Shown here piece after piece: positions 35,981 to 49,560 of a DNA stretch of 64,000 bases. The number at the start of each line of letters is the position of its first letter. Within the stretch, counting starts at the first letter, position 1. The translations under genes were made by a program, and so were the position numbers. Location: assembly GCA_037074535.1 (NCBI GenBank), contig CM073463.1, positions 64,211,595 through 64,275,594 on the forward strand, given 5' to 3'. The notes below the pieces were generated by a model. It searched no databases, was not told the DNA's origin, and saw only the letters and a list, made by a program, of their open reading frames with translations. The stretch comes from Gleditsia sinensis (Eukaryota; Streptophyta; Magnoliopsida; Fabales; Fabaceae).

Positions 35981-38900
35981 CAGGGGTGGGTATACGTCAA
36001 TGGGTGTGGGGGTAATTGCCCCCACAAGAAATTTTTTTTAATTAATATATGTGGTAAATTTTTTTTTACCCTTACAAAAATATAGATATTGCCCCCGTGA
36101 GAGGAGTACCCCACCAGCCCAACTAATAAATTTTTTTTGTTAAATTAAATTTAAAAATAAGTTGTACCCCACACAACACTCAACCTTTCAACTCCCTTCA
36201 ACACTCTTTTTTCACTTTAACACTCCACTTTCTACTGCTAATCTCTCCATCTCAATGGCTCCATTCCTCAACTTCAAGTGAAATCTTCTATTTCCATAGC
36301 CTAAACTAAACCAAGGTATTAGTTTTTTGAGTTGAAAATTTTATTCTTTTAATCTTTAGTTTGTAATCCTTTCTCTTTTGTTTGTATTTTGATTCTTCAC
36401 AATTAATATACCTTACTTATTCTCTGGGATTAGATATTTTTATCTTAATATTTTTCTTCTATTGCGTAGGATACATTTTATACTAAATGTCTAGGTAGAA
36501 GTTTGAATCAAAGGTAATTTTGGTAGAAGTTAAAGGAAATATGCTTGACATTGTTGGCTTGCTTATGAATACTAATGCAATGTAACTGTCATGGTGAGTT
36601 TTATTGCATCACATAGAAGTGGAGAAGTTATCAAGCTATAATGGCAACTAATTAGTGTTGCAAGAAGAAAGATGCTATGAACGTTAGTTTACAGCATAAT
36701 ACTTGCTACACTAAACTAGGAGACAATATAATGCTGACATGGTTTTGTGCTTAACTCTCTTTTTGTTATATTATTCAAAAATAGACAAAGAAACTATTTT
36801 CTCAAAGATTCACTTTGAGATTTTCAAGGAGAGAAGAAGACTTGAATATTTCATGCTCTAGCCTTTAAAGGTACAAATTACTTTGATATTTAAGTAGTTT
36901 TGTTGTCTTACTTGTATCTCTTTACTATATTTAATATTCAAGTAGTTATGAATATTTTTTATTTAAAAAATTTATACATAAATTCTTGTATTTCATGTTG
37001 TTTGCTGTATATATACATAAATTAACCATATAAGTTTTTAAACTTGATTAGAATTTGTAATGCTAGAGTAGTTTATATATTATTATTCGTAGAGTTAAGA
37101 AATGTTGTGTTTTGTTTTAATTTCAATTAGTTATTAAGTATCTAATTAGCTTTAAATGTTTTTTTAATGTGCAAGAAATGGAGAAATATTTTAAAAGAAA
37201 ATCAATATCAAAGTCTCTAGATCAAGAAGTTATTAAAAGTGAAAATTCACCAACACCATTAGTGTCATCCTCATCCATTAAAAAAAATTCTTCAAAGTTG
37301 ATTTGAAAAATCTTCCTGCAGATCCAGGAGAGAGGAGAAAAATATCATGTTATCATCCTAATGACCAGGATGACATCTAAAAGACTTACTTACAAAAAGG
37401 ACCTTATCAACCAAGAGAACATGATTTCCTCCAACGATAAATTGAGACTCTTTTGCAAAAGTTTAACTCTGATTGGCTTTTAGAATTTGGCAACAGGTTA
37501 GAATATAGTGTATCAAAAGATGCTGTATTTTGTTTATGTTGTTATCTCATGAGATCTAACATTGGAGAACAAAAAAAATGGCTATAGCATTAGTTTGACT
37601 GAGGGATTTTCAAATTGAAAAAAAAGGATAGGTTGAAAACCCATGTTGGAGGCTTGAATAGTGTTTACAATCAATCTTAGAGAAAATGTCAAGCATTAAT
37701 GAATAAAAAACAACATATTGAAGTTGCTATTAGCAAACAATTAGAGTTCATCAAAAGGGAATATAGGATTCGTTTAACCGCAACAATTGATTGTATTCGA
37801 TTTCTATTGAGGCATGGGTTGACATTCTGTAGTCATGATGAATCGGTTCATTCAAAAAACCAAGGTAATTTTCTTGAGCTTCTACATTTTCTTGCCAATC
37901 ATAATAAAGAGATTTATAAGGTTCTAAAAAATGGTCATGGAAATCTTAAACTAGTGGCACTTAGTATTCAAAAAGATATTATGACAACTGCTGCTTATGA
38001 AACCACAAAAATAATTATTGATGATCTTAGAGATGATTTCTTTGCCATTTTAATTGATGAATCTCGAGATGTATTAATTAAGGAGCAAATGTCTATTGTT
38101 TTACGTTATGTAGATAAAAAAGGAAATGTGATTGAGCAGCTTCTTGGTGCTATATCATTAAAAGTAGCATTGGAGTCATTGTTTGCAAAGCATAGTTTAA
38201 ACTTGTCAAGAGTGCGTGGACAAGGATATGATGGGGTAAGTAATATGCAAGGCGAATTCAATGGCCTTAAAAGTTTGATCTTGAAATAAAACAATTCTAC
38301 ATTCTATGTTCATTGCTTTGCTCACCAACTTGAATTAGCACTTGTGATAGTTGCCAAAAAACAAGTTGAAATTGATTGACTTTTTAGTTTGATTAACAAT
38401 TTATCTAATATTGTTGGAGCTTCATGTAAATGCCGAGAGATTCTTAGAGAAATTCAAATCCTTAAAGTTAATGAAGCATTAAAGAATGGAGAAATTTCTA
38501 GTGGTAGTGACTTGAATCAAGAAACTACATTGAAACGAGTTGGAGATACTACATGGGGCTCACATTATGGTAAATTACTTAGCTTGATCTCTTTTTTTTC
38601 TTCAGTGATTGATGTGCTTGAATTTGTTGAGGAATATGGCATAAGCTCAGAGCAACGAGTTGAAGCATGTCATTTATTGAAATCTATGCAATCTTTTGAA
38701 TTTATTTTTAACTTGTACTTGATGAGGAATGTATTGGGAATTACTAATGAGTTGTCTCAAGCACTACAAAGAAGTGATTAAGATATTGTAAATGCTATAG
38801 CATTAGTTAGAGTATCTAAGGAAAGATTGCAAAGTATGAGAGATGATGGTTGGCATAATTTATTAAATGAAGTATCATTATTTTGTGAGAAGCAAGATAT

Positions 38901-39836
38901 TGATATACCAAATATGGATGATGCATTCATTATACAAGGAAGATCAAGGCCTAAAGTTCAAGAAGTTTCAAATTTGCATCACTTTCAAGTTGAGTTATTT
39001 TATGAAGTAATTGATAGACAACTTCAAGAGCTTAACAATAGATTTACAGAGGTGAACACCGAACTGCTTCGTTGTGTAGCAAGTTTAAATCTAAGAGGTT
39101 CATTTTTTACATTTGATAAGAAGAAGTTGATTCATTTGTCTAAGTTTTATCCATCTGAATTTTCTTTTGTGAAGCTTTTGGGGCTTGATAGTCAACTTGA
39201 AACCTACATCATAGATGTTTGGTCTGACGATCAATTTTCAAAATTAAATGAAATTAGTGATCTTTCTGAAATGTTGGTGAAAACTAGAAAGAATATTGTG
39301 TATCCAATGTTTTATTTACTTATGAAGTTAGCTTTGATTTTGTCTGTGGCAACTGCAATAGTTGAAAGATGTTTCCCTGCAATGAATCTTGTGAAGAATA
39401 GAATGCACGATCGAATGAGATATGAATGGTTGAATGATTGTTTGGTTATATACATAGAGAGAGATATTTTTTGTAGCATTAAAAATTAAAAAATCATACA
39501 ACATTTTTAAAATATGAAAACGTGTAGAAAGAAATTGTAATTTGTAAAAGTTTAGGTATCTTGTGTTTTTTGTCATAAGATTATGTATTTTGTAGACATT
39601 GGATGTAATTGGGAATTTTGTGAGAGTAAAAATTACATTTGTAGTATCCTATCTTTTGCTTAGTGAATTGCTTCTCATTTCTCATCCATGGATGTAGGTT
39701 TCACATTGAAACCAATATATCTTGTGTATTTTATATCATTTTTTTATCACTTATTCATATTTATAATATTTTTTGGTAAAAATATTTATAGACTATTTTT
39801 TGTCCCCACTAACTAAAATTTCTAGATCCCCCCTTG
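35981..39836 (+). mobile_element. hAT DNA transposon (3.86 kb)
   Basis: It begins CAGGGGTGGG and ends CCCCCCTTG, giving short inverted ends CAGGGG/CAAGGG. It is flanked by TGAATGAA (35973-35980) and TGGATGAA (39837-39844), an 8-bp duplication with one mismatch. It carries a recognisable hAT transposase on the plus strand. The gypsy-like LTR sequence continues on both sides. Confidence 0.87.
37178..39489 (+). pseudogene. hAT transposase (TTF zinc finger / ZMYM1-like, hAT dimerisation domain), decayed
   Basis: The start MEKYFKRKS at 37178 is typical of the plant ZMYM1-like/DUF4371 transposase family. After a frameshift in an A-run near 37285 one frame holds the rest: NLPADPGERRKI and YHPNDQDD, then the Cys-containing AVFCLCCYLMR of the zinc finger. 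Next are DDLRDDFFAILIDESRDV, RVRGQGYDGVSNMQGEFNGL and FYVHCFAHQLELALV. The C-terminal dimerisation region reads LILSVATAIVERCFPAMNLV then DRMRYEWLNDCLVIYIERD. Nine in-frame stops break it: 37378, 37438, 37585, 37591, 37600, 37678, 38287, 38377 and 38779. The protein is about 770 codons long when stops are ignored, normal for the family. Confidence 0.92.
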
Positions 39837-39844
39837 TGGATGAA

Positions 39845-41300
39845 CCTCCTTTAGTCATTTCCAAAGCTCAAATAGTTGAATGGATGTCAAAATTAATCTT
39901 GCAATATGTCAAAACCTAGAAAAAAATAACTCTAGAATGTCAATTTCTAACTATCTCACGAAATCACTATTTATGCCAACTAAAAATACTATTCACACTA
40001 GTTGAAAAACTATCCTATGGTCATAAAACTTCAATTTCTATCATACTATTTTTCTAAGGCTATCTCTAGCAAAAATTTTGAAAATAGAAGCTTCTAAGCA
40101 TACCCATAGAAAACTCACCAAGAAACTACTATTCATGATTTCTGGCAAGATTATGGTAACATTTTAACAAAACTAATTGGTGGATTTTGAAGATCTTTTC
40201 TCCATGAGTCCAACGATCTAAATATTTCGTCAATCAAGGGTCTAAAGCTTAAGACATAATGGATTGAAACTAAAAGGAGGGAAATCACAAAGGGAGATAG
40301 AGAGAGTGTGTATGAGGAAGAAGGGTTTAGATTTTGTTAAAAGGGGTCTGCATCACGACCGAGGTGTGATGCATCGCGATGCAATCAAACTCAGGTTGCG
40401 ACGCATCGCTCACGGGTTGCTACAACTCATTTTTTGTTGCGATATGATTTCTTTAGGTCATGATGTTAGGATTCTTACTTAATTTAGCAAAACATCTAAC
40501 ACAAAAATTGTATCTCTTTGTCTAAACTTTCAATAATCAATTTAATTAGAGTTCATATGAGAGAGTTATACTCAAAAGAGTGAGCAAATGTCCATATCAT
40601 ACTAAACCTATATTTTGTAGTTTTTGCCCCCTTATCACCCTTATTTTACTAGGAGAAACAAAAATGTCCAACATGAATTTGTAGCTATATGCCTTAGTTT
40701 TCCATAACAAATTGAATCAGATCAATTGGGGTTCATATAAGGGAGTTATGTATAAAATAGGAAATGTCTGAACTATCTTAAAATTTCAACTTTTTCTTAA
40801 CTTTGCTTCAAATGATTTGTAGTTAACCTCCAAAGGCCATATTTCCTTCATAATCAAATTATAGGGTTACCAAATGTATATAACCACCATCATGTACATA
40901 TTAACTAAGTATTAAAGGATGAAACATAACATATTATTATATCTATACTAGTAAACAATAAACGTAAGCAATTGTATTTAGGGTCATTATATAGACTATA
41001 CCAACATTGACACCCTTTACCAAGTATACCACAATGCATATTCTAGGCAAAGTTTGGGGACTTTCCATATAATAGTGCACTACACAAGTTAAAACTATAT
41101 ATGAGATATATGAGAAATTAGGATACTCATACACCAAAGTCACCTTAATGGCAATGTGAGAGGCATCTATTAGCAAATAGATTTCTTAGCAAAAAATTAA
41201 AACTATATTCACAATTCTCAGATTTTGGAACCAACTCAAGATAAACAAAAGTTAACCAAAAAAATTTAATAGATATACATAAAGAATGGAATCCCAATTC
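39845..41300 (-). repeat. Gypsy-LTR-like flank beyond the hAT element
   Basis: No gene is seen. A local GC-richer stretch (40350-40440) with repeated GCATCGC/GCGACGCATCGC words parallels the GC-rich part of gypsy LTRs, such as 840-905 here. The right LTR boundary could not be found. Open frames 40264-40482 and 40943-41176 carry no domain. Confidence 0.45.
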
Positions 41301-42214
41301 ACTTTCATTTTACCCTCAGTTCTCATTTCTATTTCTTCTTTATCAATTATCATTATATTAATAAGATTTTGTCAACAAAGAATGAACTAAAAAGTCACCT
41401 CTCCTAAAATTTGTGCAAATTATACTCACACTTCTAGTTTTATATTGAGACAAATTTTTTTTAAAGCCTATAAAATCACACTCACACTCCCTTAAACTTT
41501 AAAAAATATTATATTAATCTCTTTTATTTTAAGTTTTCATACGTATTAATTCAACCTTTTAATGATTCATATTTTATTAAATTAGACTATTTATAAATCT
41601 TTAGGAGTATAAGCTAAATTAATAATTTTATAAATGGAGGAGAATTTTTGTATATTTTAAAACAAGAGAAAGAATGAATATAATCTTTACAAATTTCAAA
41701 AAAAGTGAATTTAAATTTACTCTAGAACAAAAATGATTTGTCATTATAGTTTTTGTCAAGTAGTCTCATTATAATGAACCACAAAGGTAATTTGCAGTAA
41801 AATTTTGTTATAGACCTAGAAATTGTTCAACCATTGGCAATTATATCAAATGAAGTAACTCGAAAACTCTTTTTCCTGTACAAAAGGTTGTGCCTGTGGT
41901 GATAGTAATATTCTACTAGTAATATAGCAAGACTCAGCTTAGAAGCCTGAGGCTTCATCTACAAATAGATAAGCAAGCAAGGATCCAACTGAAATGGGAA
42001 ATAGAGATGATGTTGAGTATCCTGGAGATGGTGCTGGCTAGAAATAGTTTGCTTCTAGGCCTAGACTAACCAGGTGCTGTAACAACAAATGTTGGAGAGA
42101 AGCCTCTGAATCCAAGCATAACATTTATAAAGGTTAAAGGTTCATTTTAGTGTCAATACAATCATTTATCTCTTAACAATCATACAAACAAGATTTGATT
42201 TCATTGTATATTTT
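41301..42214. other. Low-copy sequence just before the duplication junction
   Basis: The stretch is AT-rich until about 41880. From 41950 to 42130 composition rises and the minus strand has short coding-looking pieces (PAPSPGYSTSSLFPISVGSL, then LLAYLFVDEASGF and a stop). These could be the C terminus of a GPI-anchored or arabinogalactan-type protein, but the upstream reading is blocked by a stop. I do not call a gene. Confidence 0.35.
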
Positions 42215-43669
42215 TTGAAGGTATGTATCTTAATATTTTCACTTTCATCCGTTAATGTTTGTCATATAGTACTTGTGTGAATAAGTTTATAAGATGGATA
42301 AAATCATATAGCTACAAATAGTTGATAAAATATATTGTATATGCTAAATATAGAGGTTCAAAATTGTATATTTTTTGACATGATGTATTGCTTCGAATAT
42401 AATTTTAATTATATAGTTTTGTAATGTATATATGTACGTAGTGTTTATGTTACATTGTCTAATTATATTATATATGTTGAATATATTGCATTCTTATACT
42501 AAAATTAGAAGGAAAAAATATTTAATATTTGTAATTGTTATAATAAAATTAGAAATAAAGAATTGAGAACATATAGTTATTAGTAGAAAAAAAAGACCAA
42601 ATTTTGTAATAAGAGTTATTTAACATAGTTCTCATATAGTTAATATGATTATTTAGAATAAACTAAACTAAATAATTATTAAATTAATTAATGAACATTA
42701 AAATTAATAGAGAAAACGAAGTAAATTAATTGCTATGCCCAGGCCCATGTACACTATTTGTTATGCATAAAATGAAATTCATTTAAATAAAGAGTTAGTA
42801 TTCGTAATTGTTATAAGAAAATTTAAAATAGAGAAATAAGAATATATAATTATTAATAGAAAAATAAAGTGACAAAAAATTGGGACAAAATTTATTTAGT
42901 GCAGACCTCATATAGTTAAAACAAATTTAGAAGAAACAAAATAATTATTATATTAGTTAATGTACATAAAAAATTAATAGAGGAAGTAGAGTGAGATGAA
43001 AGGATTAAAATAATTATTAATTCTATTTGCAAATTTAAGTAATTTTGAGTTAATAATTTTTTAATGTACAACATGCATTGAGAATATATAAAAATCATAA
43101 ACAAAGGAGAAAAATGGCTATGGGACAACATAACTGTCAACGATAACTTGTTAAATTTCAATAAAAAATATTATAGCTAATTATGAATTCTATATTTAAA
43201 TTTAAGTAATTTTGAGTTAATAATTTTTAGTGTGCAATATATATTGAGAATGTATAAAAATCATAAAAAAAAATGAGAGAAATGGGTACGAGATAATAAA
43301 ACCATCAATAATAACTTGTTAAATTCAAATAAAAATAATAAAATTAACATATTTTCACTTAGATTGATATGGTCATAGTTATTTGTTAAAAAAAATATAA
43401 GAGGTTAAGTTATAAATGGAAAGAAGGTGTGTTAGTGAACTATAAAATACAAATACAAAATACAAAAATCACAAGTTATGAACATATTAAATATAATAGA
43501 AATTTATGAAAATTTTTATACTATATTAGTTAATCCTCATAGAAAGTTAAGAAGATGAATTAGTGAGTTTATTAATGTGTTAATTAGTCGATGTGATATT
43601 TAATGTTTTAACTTTATAATGGTTTTATACATGGATAAGTTTTGGATTCATAAACCTTGACACACCCGT

Positions 43670-44558
43670 GAATATTTAGATAGTCCAGAGGGATTTTTTA
43701 AACTTTGCAACTGTTAACTCGAATGTTGAAGGTAGAATAATATGCTCATATCCTAAGTGTATATTTAAGAAATGGCGAGTTACAAAAGTTGTGCGTTAAC
43801 ACTTGATTGTTAAACTATTTTCATAAGGATACGATTTCAAGAGTATGCATGAAAAAAAGTCAACAAAAGAATTTGATGCAGGACATCATATAAGACCATA
43901 GGACATCGCAGAACCGATTAGTCAAGATGATGTTGTGCAGGATATGGTCCATAATGCATTCGGGATTCATCGCAAAAATAAAAGTATAGATTTTGTGTAG
44001 ATGTCAGTTCTACCGTCAAGAGAAATGATGAATGATGGTGTGGAAGATTTTTATGAGTTACTTAATTATGGTCAACAAAAACTATATAGAAGGTGCGAGA
44101 AATACTCCAAATTATTATTTTTAGTGAATTTGTATCATATCAAGTGTTTGTGTGAGATAAACGACAAGGCCCTGTCGATGATTTTATAATTGTTGGTCGA
44201 TATCTTCCTAGATGCAAAGATCTTGCCTTTATTTTATGAGAATAAAAAAATTATTAATAAATTGGGGTTGAACTACAAAAAAAATCATGCACGTCCAAAT
44301 GATTGCATGTTATATTGGGGAGATAGTTAAAATAGAGACGCTTGCAATAAGTGCAATGCACCTAGATGGAAACCGAAAAAGAAAGATGAGAAGCAGAATA
44401 AGGTGCCTAATAAAATCTTTAGATACTTTTAATTGAAATTACGGTTGCAAATGTTATTTATAACTTCTAATACTGTTGAATATATGAGATTGAATTTCAT
44501 AGACAAGAATAGTGATGCTGACATAACATCACAACAACGACAAATGGAAGTAGCTATG
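43670..44558 (+). pseudogene. CACTA TNP2-type transposase remnant, copy 2
   Basis: It has the same order as copy 1 but is more damaged. The open piece 44001-44189 gives GVEDFYELLNYGQQKLYRRC, then EKYSKLLFLVNLYHIKC. The later ACPNDCMLYW region reads as ARPNDCMLYWGD with the first Cys codon changed to Arg, and a stop follows at once. Its 3' end is interrupted by solo LTR B at 44564. Confidence 0.85.
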
Positions 44559-45301
44559 GCTTTTGTAACATCCTAAGTCTATAATAAAGTTAGATAAATC
44601 TAAGAATAAGTAGAAAATACATATGATAAAGAATTAAAATGCTTAGTTATGTAACAATAAGGGATTTATAAAATAGGTGACATATAGTTAATCATGAATC
44701 ATATAAATAAAATTCTTAGGAGTATAATGGATGGGGAGAAGATACAAATACATTTTTTAAGACATTACTAATCCTAGATTAGTAGTGAATTAAGAAAATA
44801 TAAAACAATTAAGGAACTATCAAGTAGCACCACAAAATTTCAGCCACATAGTATGTCACATTGTCTATAGAATTGTAGCCACCTTGCACCTACCAAATCA
44901 CGCCACATTGCCCACAAAATTGCAGTCACATAGCATGCCACATTGGCCACAAAATTTCAACCACCTTACACTTAATAAAGCATGCCACATAGCCATAAAA
45001 AATTCAGCCAAACTCAGCCAAGAAAAATGCCACCTTTTAGCAAGGAAATCTTACCACATAGCCATAATTATTTCAGCAACATTCCAGCCAAAAAACAGCC
45101 ACCTACTTCAGCCATTTTTTTGCCCACAATCAGAAAAATAATGCAAAGGCTGCTGTCCCACTTCATGCCTCTGTATTATCATGCCCTCCCTGCAGAAACC
45201 ACAAGGGAATCCCTGCAAAACACAGCCTCCTTTTCCTCTTGAGTGGTGAAAACCAGCAGCCAAGAATCATGCTGTCTAGGTATTATTTTGGCCAGCAAAT
45301 T

Positions 45302-47501
45302 TGTCACGCCTCAATTTAATGGAACATGAATAACCCAACTAACAAAATTTTTTACCACTTATTTATTTGTATACGGCTTCATAATATCACATATCATGAA
45401 AAATATCATATGTTTATAGGTTTTTAGTATAGCCAATTATACATGCCAAATCTACACTTATCAATATTACAATAGAAGTAGAGATCTTGTCTGTGCTGTT
45501 CAGAGCATACTCTAGATTACAATGACACAATATTTTAAACATTTCGATCCTTGAAAGCAACATAGGCTCACCAAGAGAATAAAATACCTAGCAGATCACA
45601 TAGTTGTAGGGTCAACCTCTGTATCTTTAATTGAAAAATGTGAAAATATCGTGTAGTGAATTTGACAACTCAGTGAGCAGATAACACCTCCTATGACTTC
45701 TTAGATTAACATATGGATGTACTCATTTATTAAAATTCATCACATCAAAAATTACAGTTCAAAAGTACATCCATATGGGATCTGCATTTTTAAATATTCT
45801 CAGTTCAAATCACATTTAAACATCTATAACCATATATGATACAATATGATCATTAATTAAATATTGATATGCATTAAAAACATTTCTTATAAAAATATTA
45901 GGAGGATCCCATATAAGAATCACCATATCAGAGTTTAATCTCTTCCGTACTTTGTTGGTGTAGGATTTGCCTATACTTAACATCTCAGCTAAAGTTTGCC
46001 CTACCACCATTCAAGAGGACACACAAATGGACTCTAATATGGACAATTTCTCAAGCACAAAGCAAGGGAAGACAAATCACATCTCATATAACTGGCATCT
46101 CGTCCAAATAGGAGGCATCCCGCTCTCCATCACATAATATATCTCGTGTGTTGGCTTTCACACGAGGCTAGCACCACCCATACTAACTGAGGTATTAAGG
46201 TGCACCTGGGATAATATCACCTGCTGTTAGCAGACAGTGTTTCTAATAGGATTCCTCCACAAATTATCATATTCATATTCAAAACAGAGCTTTTAGTATA
46301 ATACAGAATCTCAGTCTCAATACAACTCATCTGTTATAAATTACCCAATCAGGGTTTATCACATATACATGCCCTTTCTCGAGGCAATCATATAGCTTAT
46401 AAATCAATGCCACGTGTATAAATATTCATTTAATGAAAAATACATGTAGTATCAAATATACCATGAGTTCAGAAATCAATTTTTCAAATCTATATTCTTA
46501 TTGAACTATATTTTAGATTGTAAATAATTCAGATAATTTAATCCATTTCAGAAACATATAAAAGTGTAAATATCTTATAAAAATAGTTAATTACACTTTT
46601 AAAGATCAAGAAGAGTATAAGGTAAGTCATAGAAAGTATCATCTACTCACAAAGTTAGGGTTCCGAGTTGGATAACCCCAAAATTCACATTTATGATAAG
46701 AATTTGACAAAATAGACCTCAAAATTGAGTTCGGAAGGTCTAAAAACTTTGAAAATGACTCTGAATTTACAAAATTTGGCCTCTAATGCAATAGGGCCCG
46801 GATTCACATGCTACACGCACCACCAGGGAGGCTGTGTTTGGGCGTCACTCGCTAAGGGAGATGCGGTGCGTGGGGGCGCGTACAAAGGAGGATGGTCCTA
46901 AAATTTAAGATCCTAAGGTTTTGGCACCTTCTGGATCGATCTAAGGTATTAGTTTCTATGTTTGAAAACCACAAATAGAAGTTTCAGAAATTACCTTTTT
47001 AGATGATTTTTTCCTCTATTTTTTGGCTAATCTCCGGCCAATTTTTTAAAAACTAATCGGATAGATTTGTAGAACTCTTTGTCTTGAGTTCATTGGTGGT
47101 GTTGGTGGTGGTGTTAAAATCCGAAGTCTCGAAGTGGTGGAATCTTAAAGAGAAGTTTTAGGGTTTCGAAAGATAAAATTTGGAGGAGAGAGAAAAATTT
47201 GAAAGTTATCAGCTTTTTAAGTGGCTAAGGCCCTTAAAATATCCCAGGAGACCTTTATGTAAAAATTCAATTTTAGAGAGAGGACCTTGCAAATTTTTCT
47301 TATTTACATTTTGACTCCTAAACTTTTAAGAAATTGTATTTTGGCCCCAAAACATAAATTTTCATATTTTCTTTGTAATTCTTTAACCCATGTAATAAAT
47401 AAACATATTTTCAATGGTTCTTATCTCCATTTTCAAAATCCTCTCTTTTATTCAAAATTTTCTTTAGTTCAGAATTCTCTTTAATTTTTAAGGCTATAAC
47501 A
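45302..47501 (-). mobile_element. Nested solo LTR of a Tekay-like element (2200 bp)
   Basis: The plus-strand ends are TGTCACGCCTC and GGCTATAACA. It is flanked by a perfect AAATT duplication (45297-45301 and 47502-47506). It aligns in order with the LTR at 6644-8919 but is clearly a different subfamily. No internal coding sequence is present. LTR A shows the uninterrupted site near 15050. Confidence 0.93.
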
Positions 47502-49474
47502 AAATTAAACCCCATTTCTCTTGCAATTAGCACCCAAGAGGGAAGGCAGCAAAAAAGCTTAGAGCCAAAGGGGGAGAGAAACTAGAAAAAAAAGTAGCTA
47601 AGTTGCAAGAAAAACCAAGAGAATAAACAAGCTGAAATTTAAGAACCATAGGAGCATTTCTGCATAAGGTGAGTTTCCCTTTTTGAGGAAAGTTGGTTTG
47701 TAGTGAGTAAAGTTCATTTTGGGTTCTGAATATGTGATTCTTGAGCATGAGATACAAGATGTTAAAGTTGAAAACATGGAACTCTAGTGGTAGGGAACAA
47801 TCTTTGCCATCTAAGTAACAAATATATTGAAGCACCACACATTCTGCACCTAAATTTTTTAGGCCCTGTGTTCTTGGATTGTTTGATTGGGTAAATAGCT
47901 TTTAAATTTTCTAATATTTGGTGAGAAAAGTTTTAAAATATTGATAATCAATTCTGAAAATTTTTGTAATTTTTGAAAACCTACAAATAGGTCATTTACA
48001 ATCAAAACAGTGTCAAGAACAATCTATTGGACAGCTTAGGCTGTTGATGAAAATACTAAAAATTGAAGGGGTTAGATGTTGAAGTTTAGTATGAAAATTT
48101 TATGACAAGTTATAGGGATCCTATTTAAGGACCCCACCAAAGTTTAGAGAATTCTGGACAGGTTAAGTAATATAATAAAATATAGAATTTTGGTGGGACA
48201 GGAAGTGAGTCAGCACAGACCAAAACTAGGGACAACCATAAAAAGTATGTTATTTGAGGGGTTAAACGAATTATTTTTTACTTGAAATTTTTATGGATAT
48301 CTAGTATGCTCCATATCAAATATCACGAGTTTTGAAGAATTTTTACCCATCCAAAGGAATAGAAAACATAATAGGAATGGAACTGAAACCAATATGCACT
48401 GTTCTAGATTATGGAGGTAGTTCTTAGGGTAAATGGAAGAGTTAAGGGCTGAGAGAACCAAAAAATAAAATAGAAATGTAGAGAAACCTCCATGGAAAAT
48501 TTTATAATTTTTAGAGGACTTTTGTCATATTTAATAATAACCCCAAATCTCAACAGAATCACAGTTTTGTTTTGGGGAGTATAAGCTCTTAAACTAGAGA
48601 CTTATGATTTTAGGTGCTAATATGCATGCATTAACCAAAAGCTCTTATATGTTTTAGTTTGAGTTGCTGGTAGTAACATTGACAGCCTTGGAAAGGAAGT
48701 GATTGTGCAGTAATTGAGGTAGTTAGCTTTTTCTTAAAACACTCTTTATGTTTATGAACTTGAATTTATCAATTTCACTGGTTGCCTGAATTTTATGCTA
48801 TGATGAATGATGCTTTAAAGATAAATTATATATGCATTCTTAAAAATTAAGGGATGCCTAAAGTGTGCCAAGTAAGCCCTATTTTTCCCACGTATTGGCC
48901 AATAATAGGAGATGCATAACCCTTTTGTAGGTATGAGACCGCATTGAGTAAGTAGACCAAAATGTTATGGGTCCCTAGTGTGACCAAGATGATGTATGTA
49001 TGTATGGTCGGTGCTTATGTTTCAGTGAAATAAATTGAGATGTTTTAAGGAATGGAATGTGTACTATTTTTCTGAAAAATTTGCTAGTTATTGAGATTGT
49101 CATCTCATCTTTTTATGTCTACATAATCATATTTCAAGTACTTTAGCAAGAAGTGAGCAACAGGGGTGTCAAGGTTGACTCATCTGATTATGGATATGGA
49201 TTGTATTTTTTTAGGTTGTGTAATATTTGTGTAATGACTTAGTTAAGTGCCAAGTCCCTTTTAAACAACTTATAAACTGTACCATTTTCTTTTATGGCAT
49301 GAGAGCCTTTTTGTTGTAAGTAATGCATATCATGCCTAGTTAGTTGCCTATAAGGAAATAAAATTTGAAAATGTTTGGAATAGCCTGAAGCACTTGTATG
49401 TTTATCTAAGAAAAATAAACAATATAAGTGAATAGGTTAATTTATGGGCTAGGTAGACATTGCTAGAAATTTAC

Positions 49475-49476
<2 letters not shown>

Positions 49477-49555
<79 letters not shown>
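49477..49555. repeat. (AT)n microsatellite in solo LTR B
   Basis: About 79 bp of AT repeats. The matching place in LTR A (about 13000-13020) has only a short TATATATT-like run. Confidence 0.93.
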
Positions 49556-49560
<5 letters not shown>

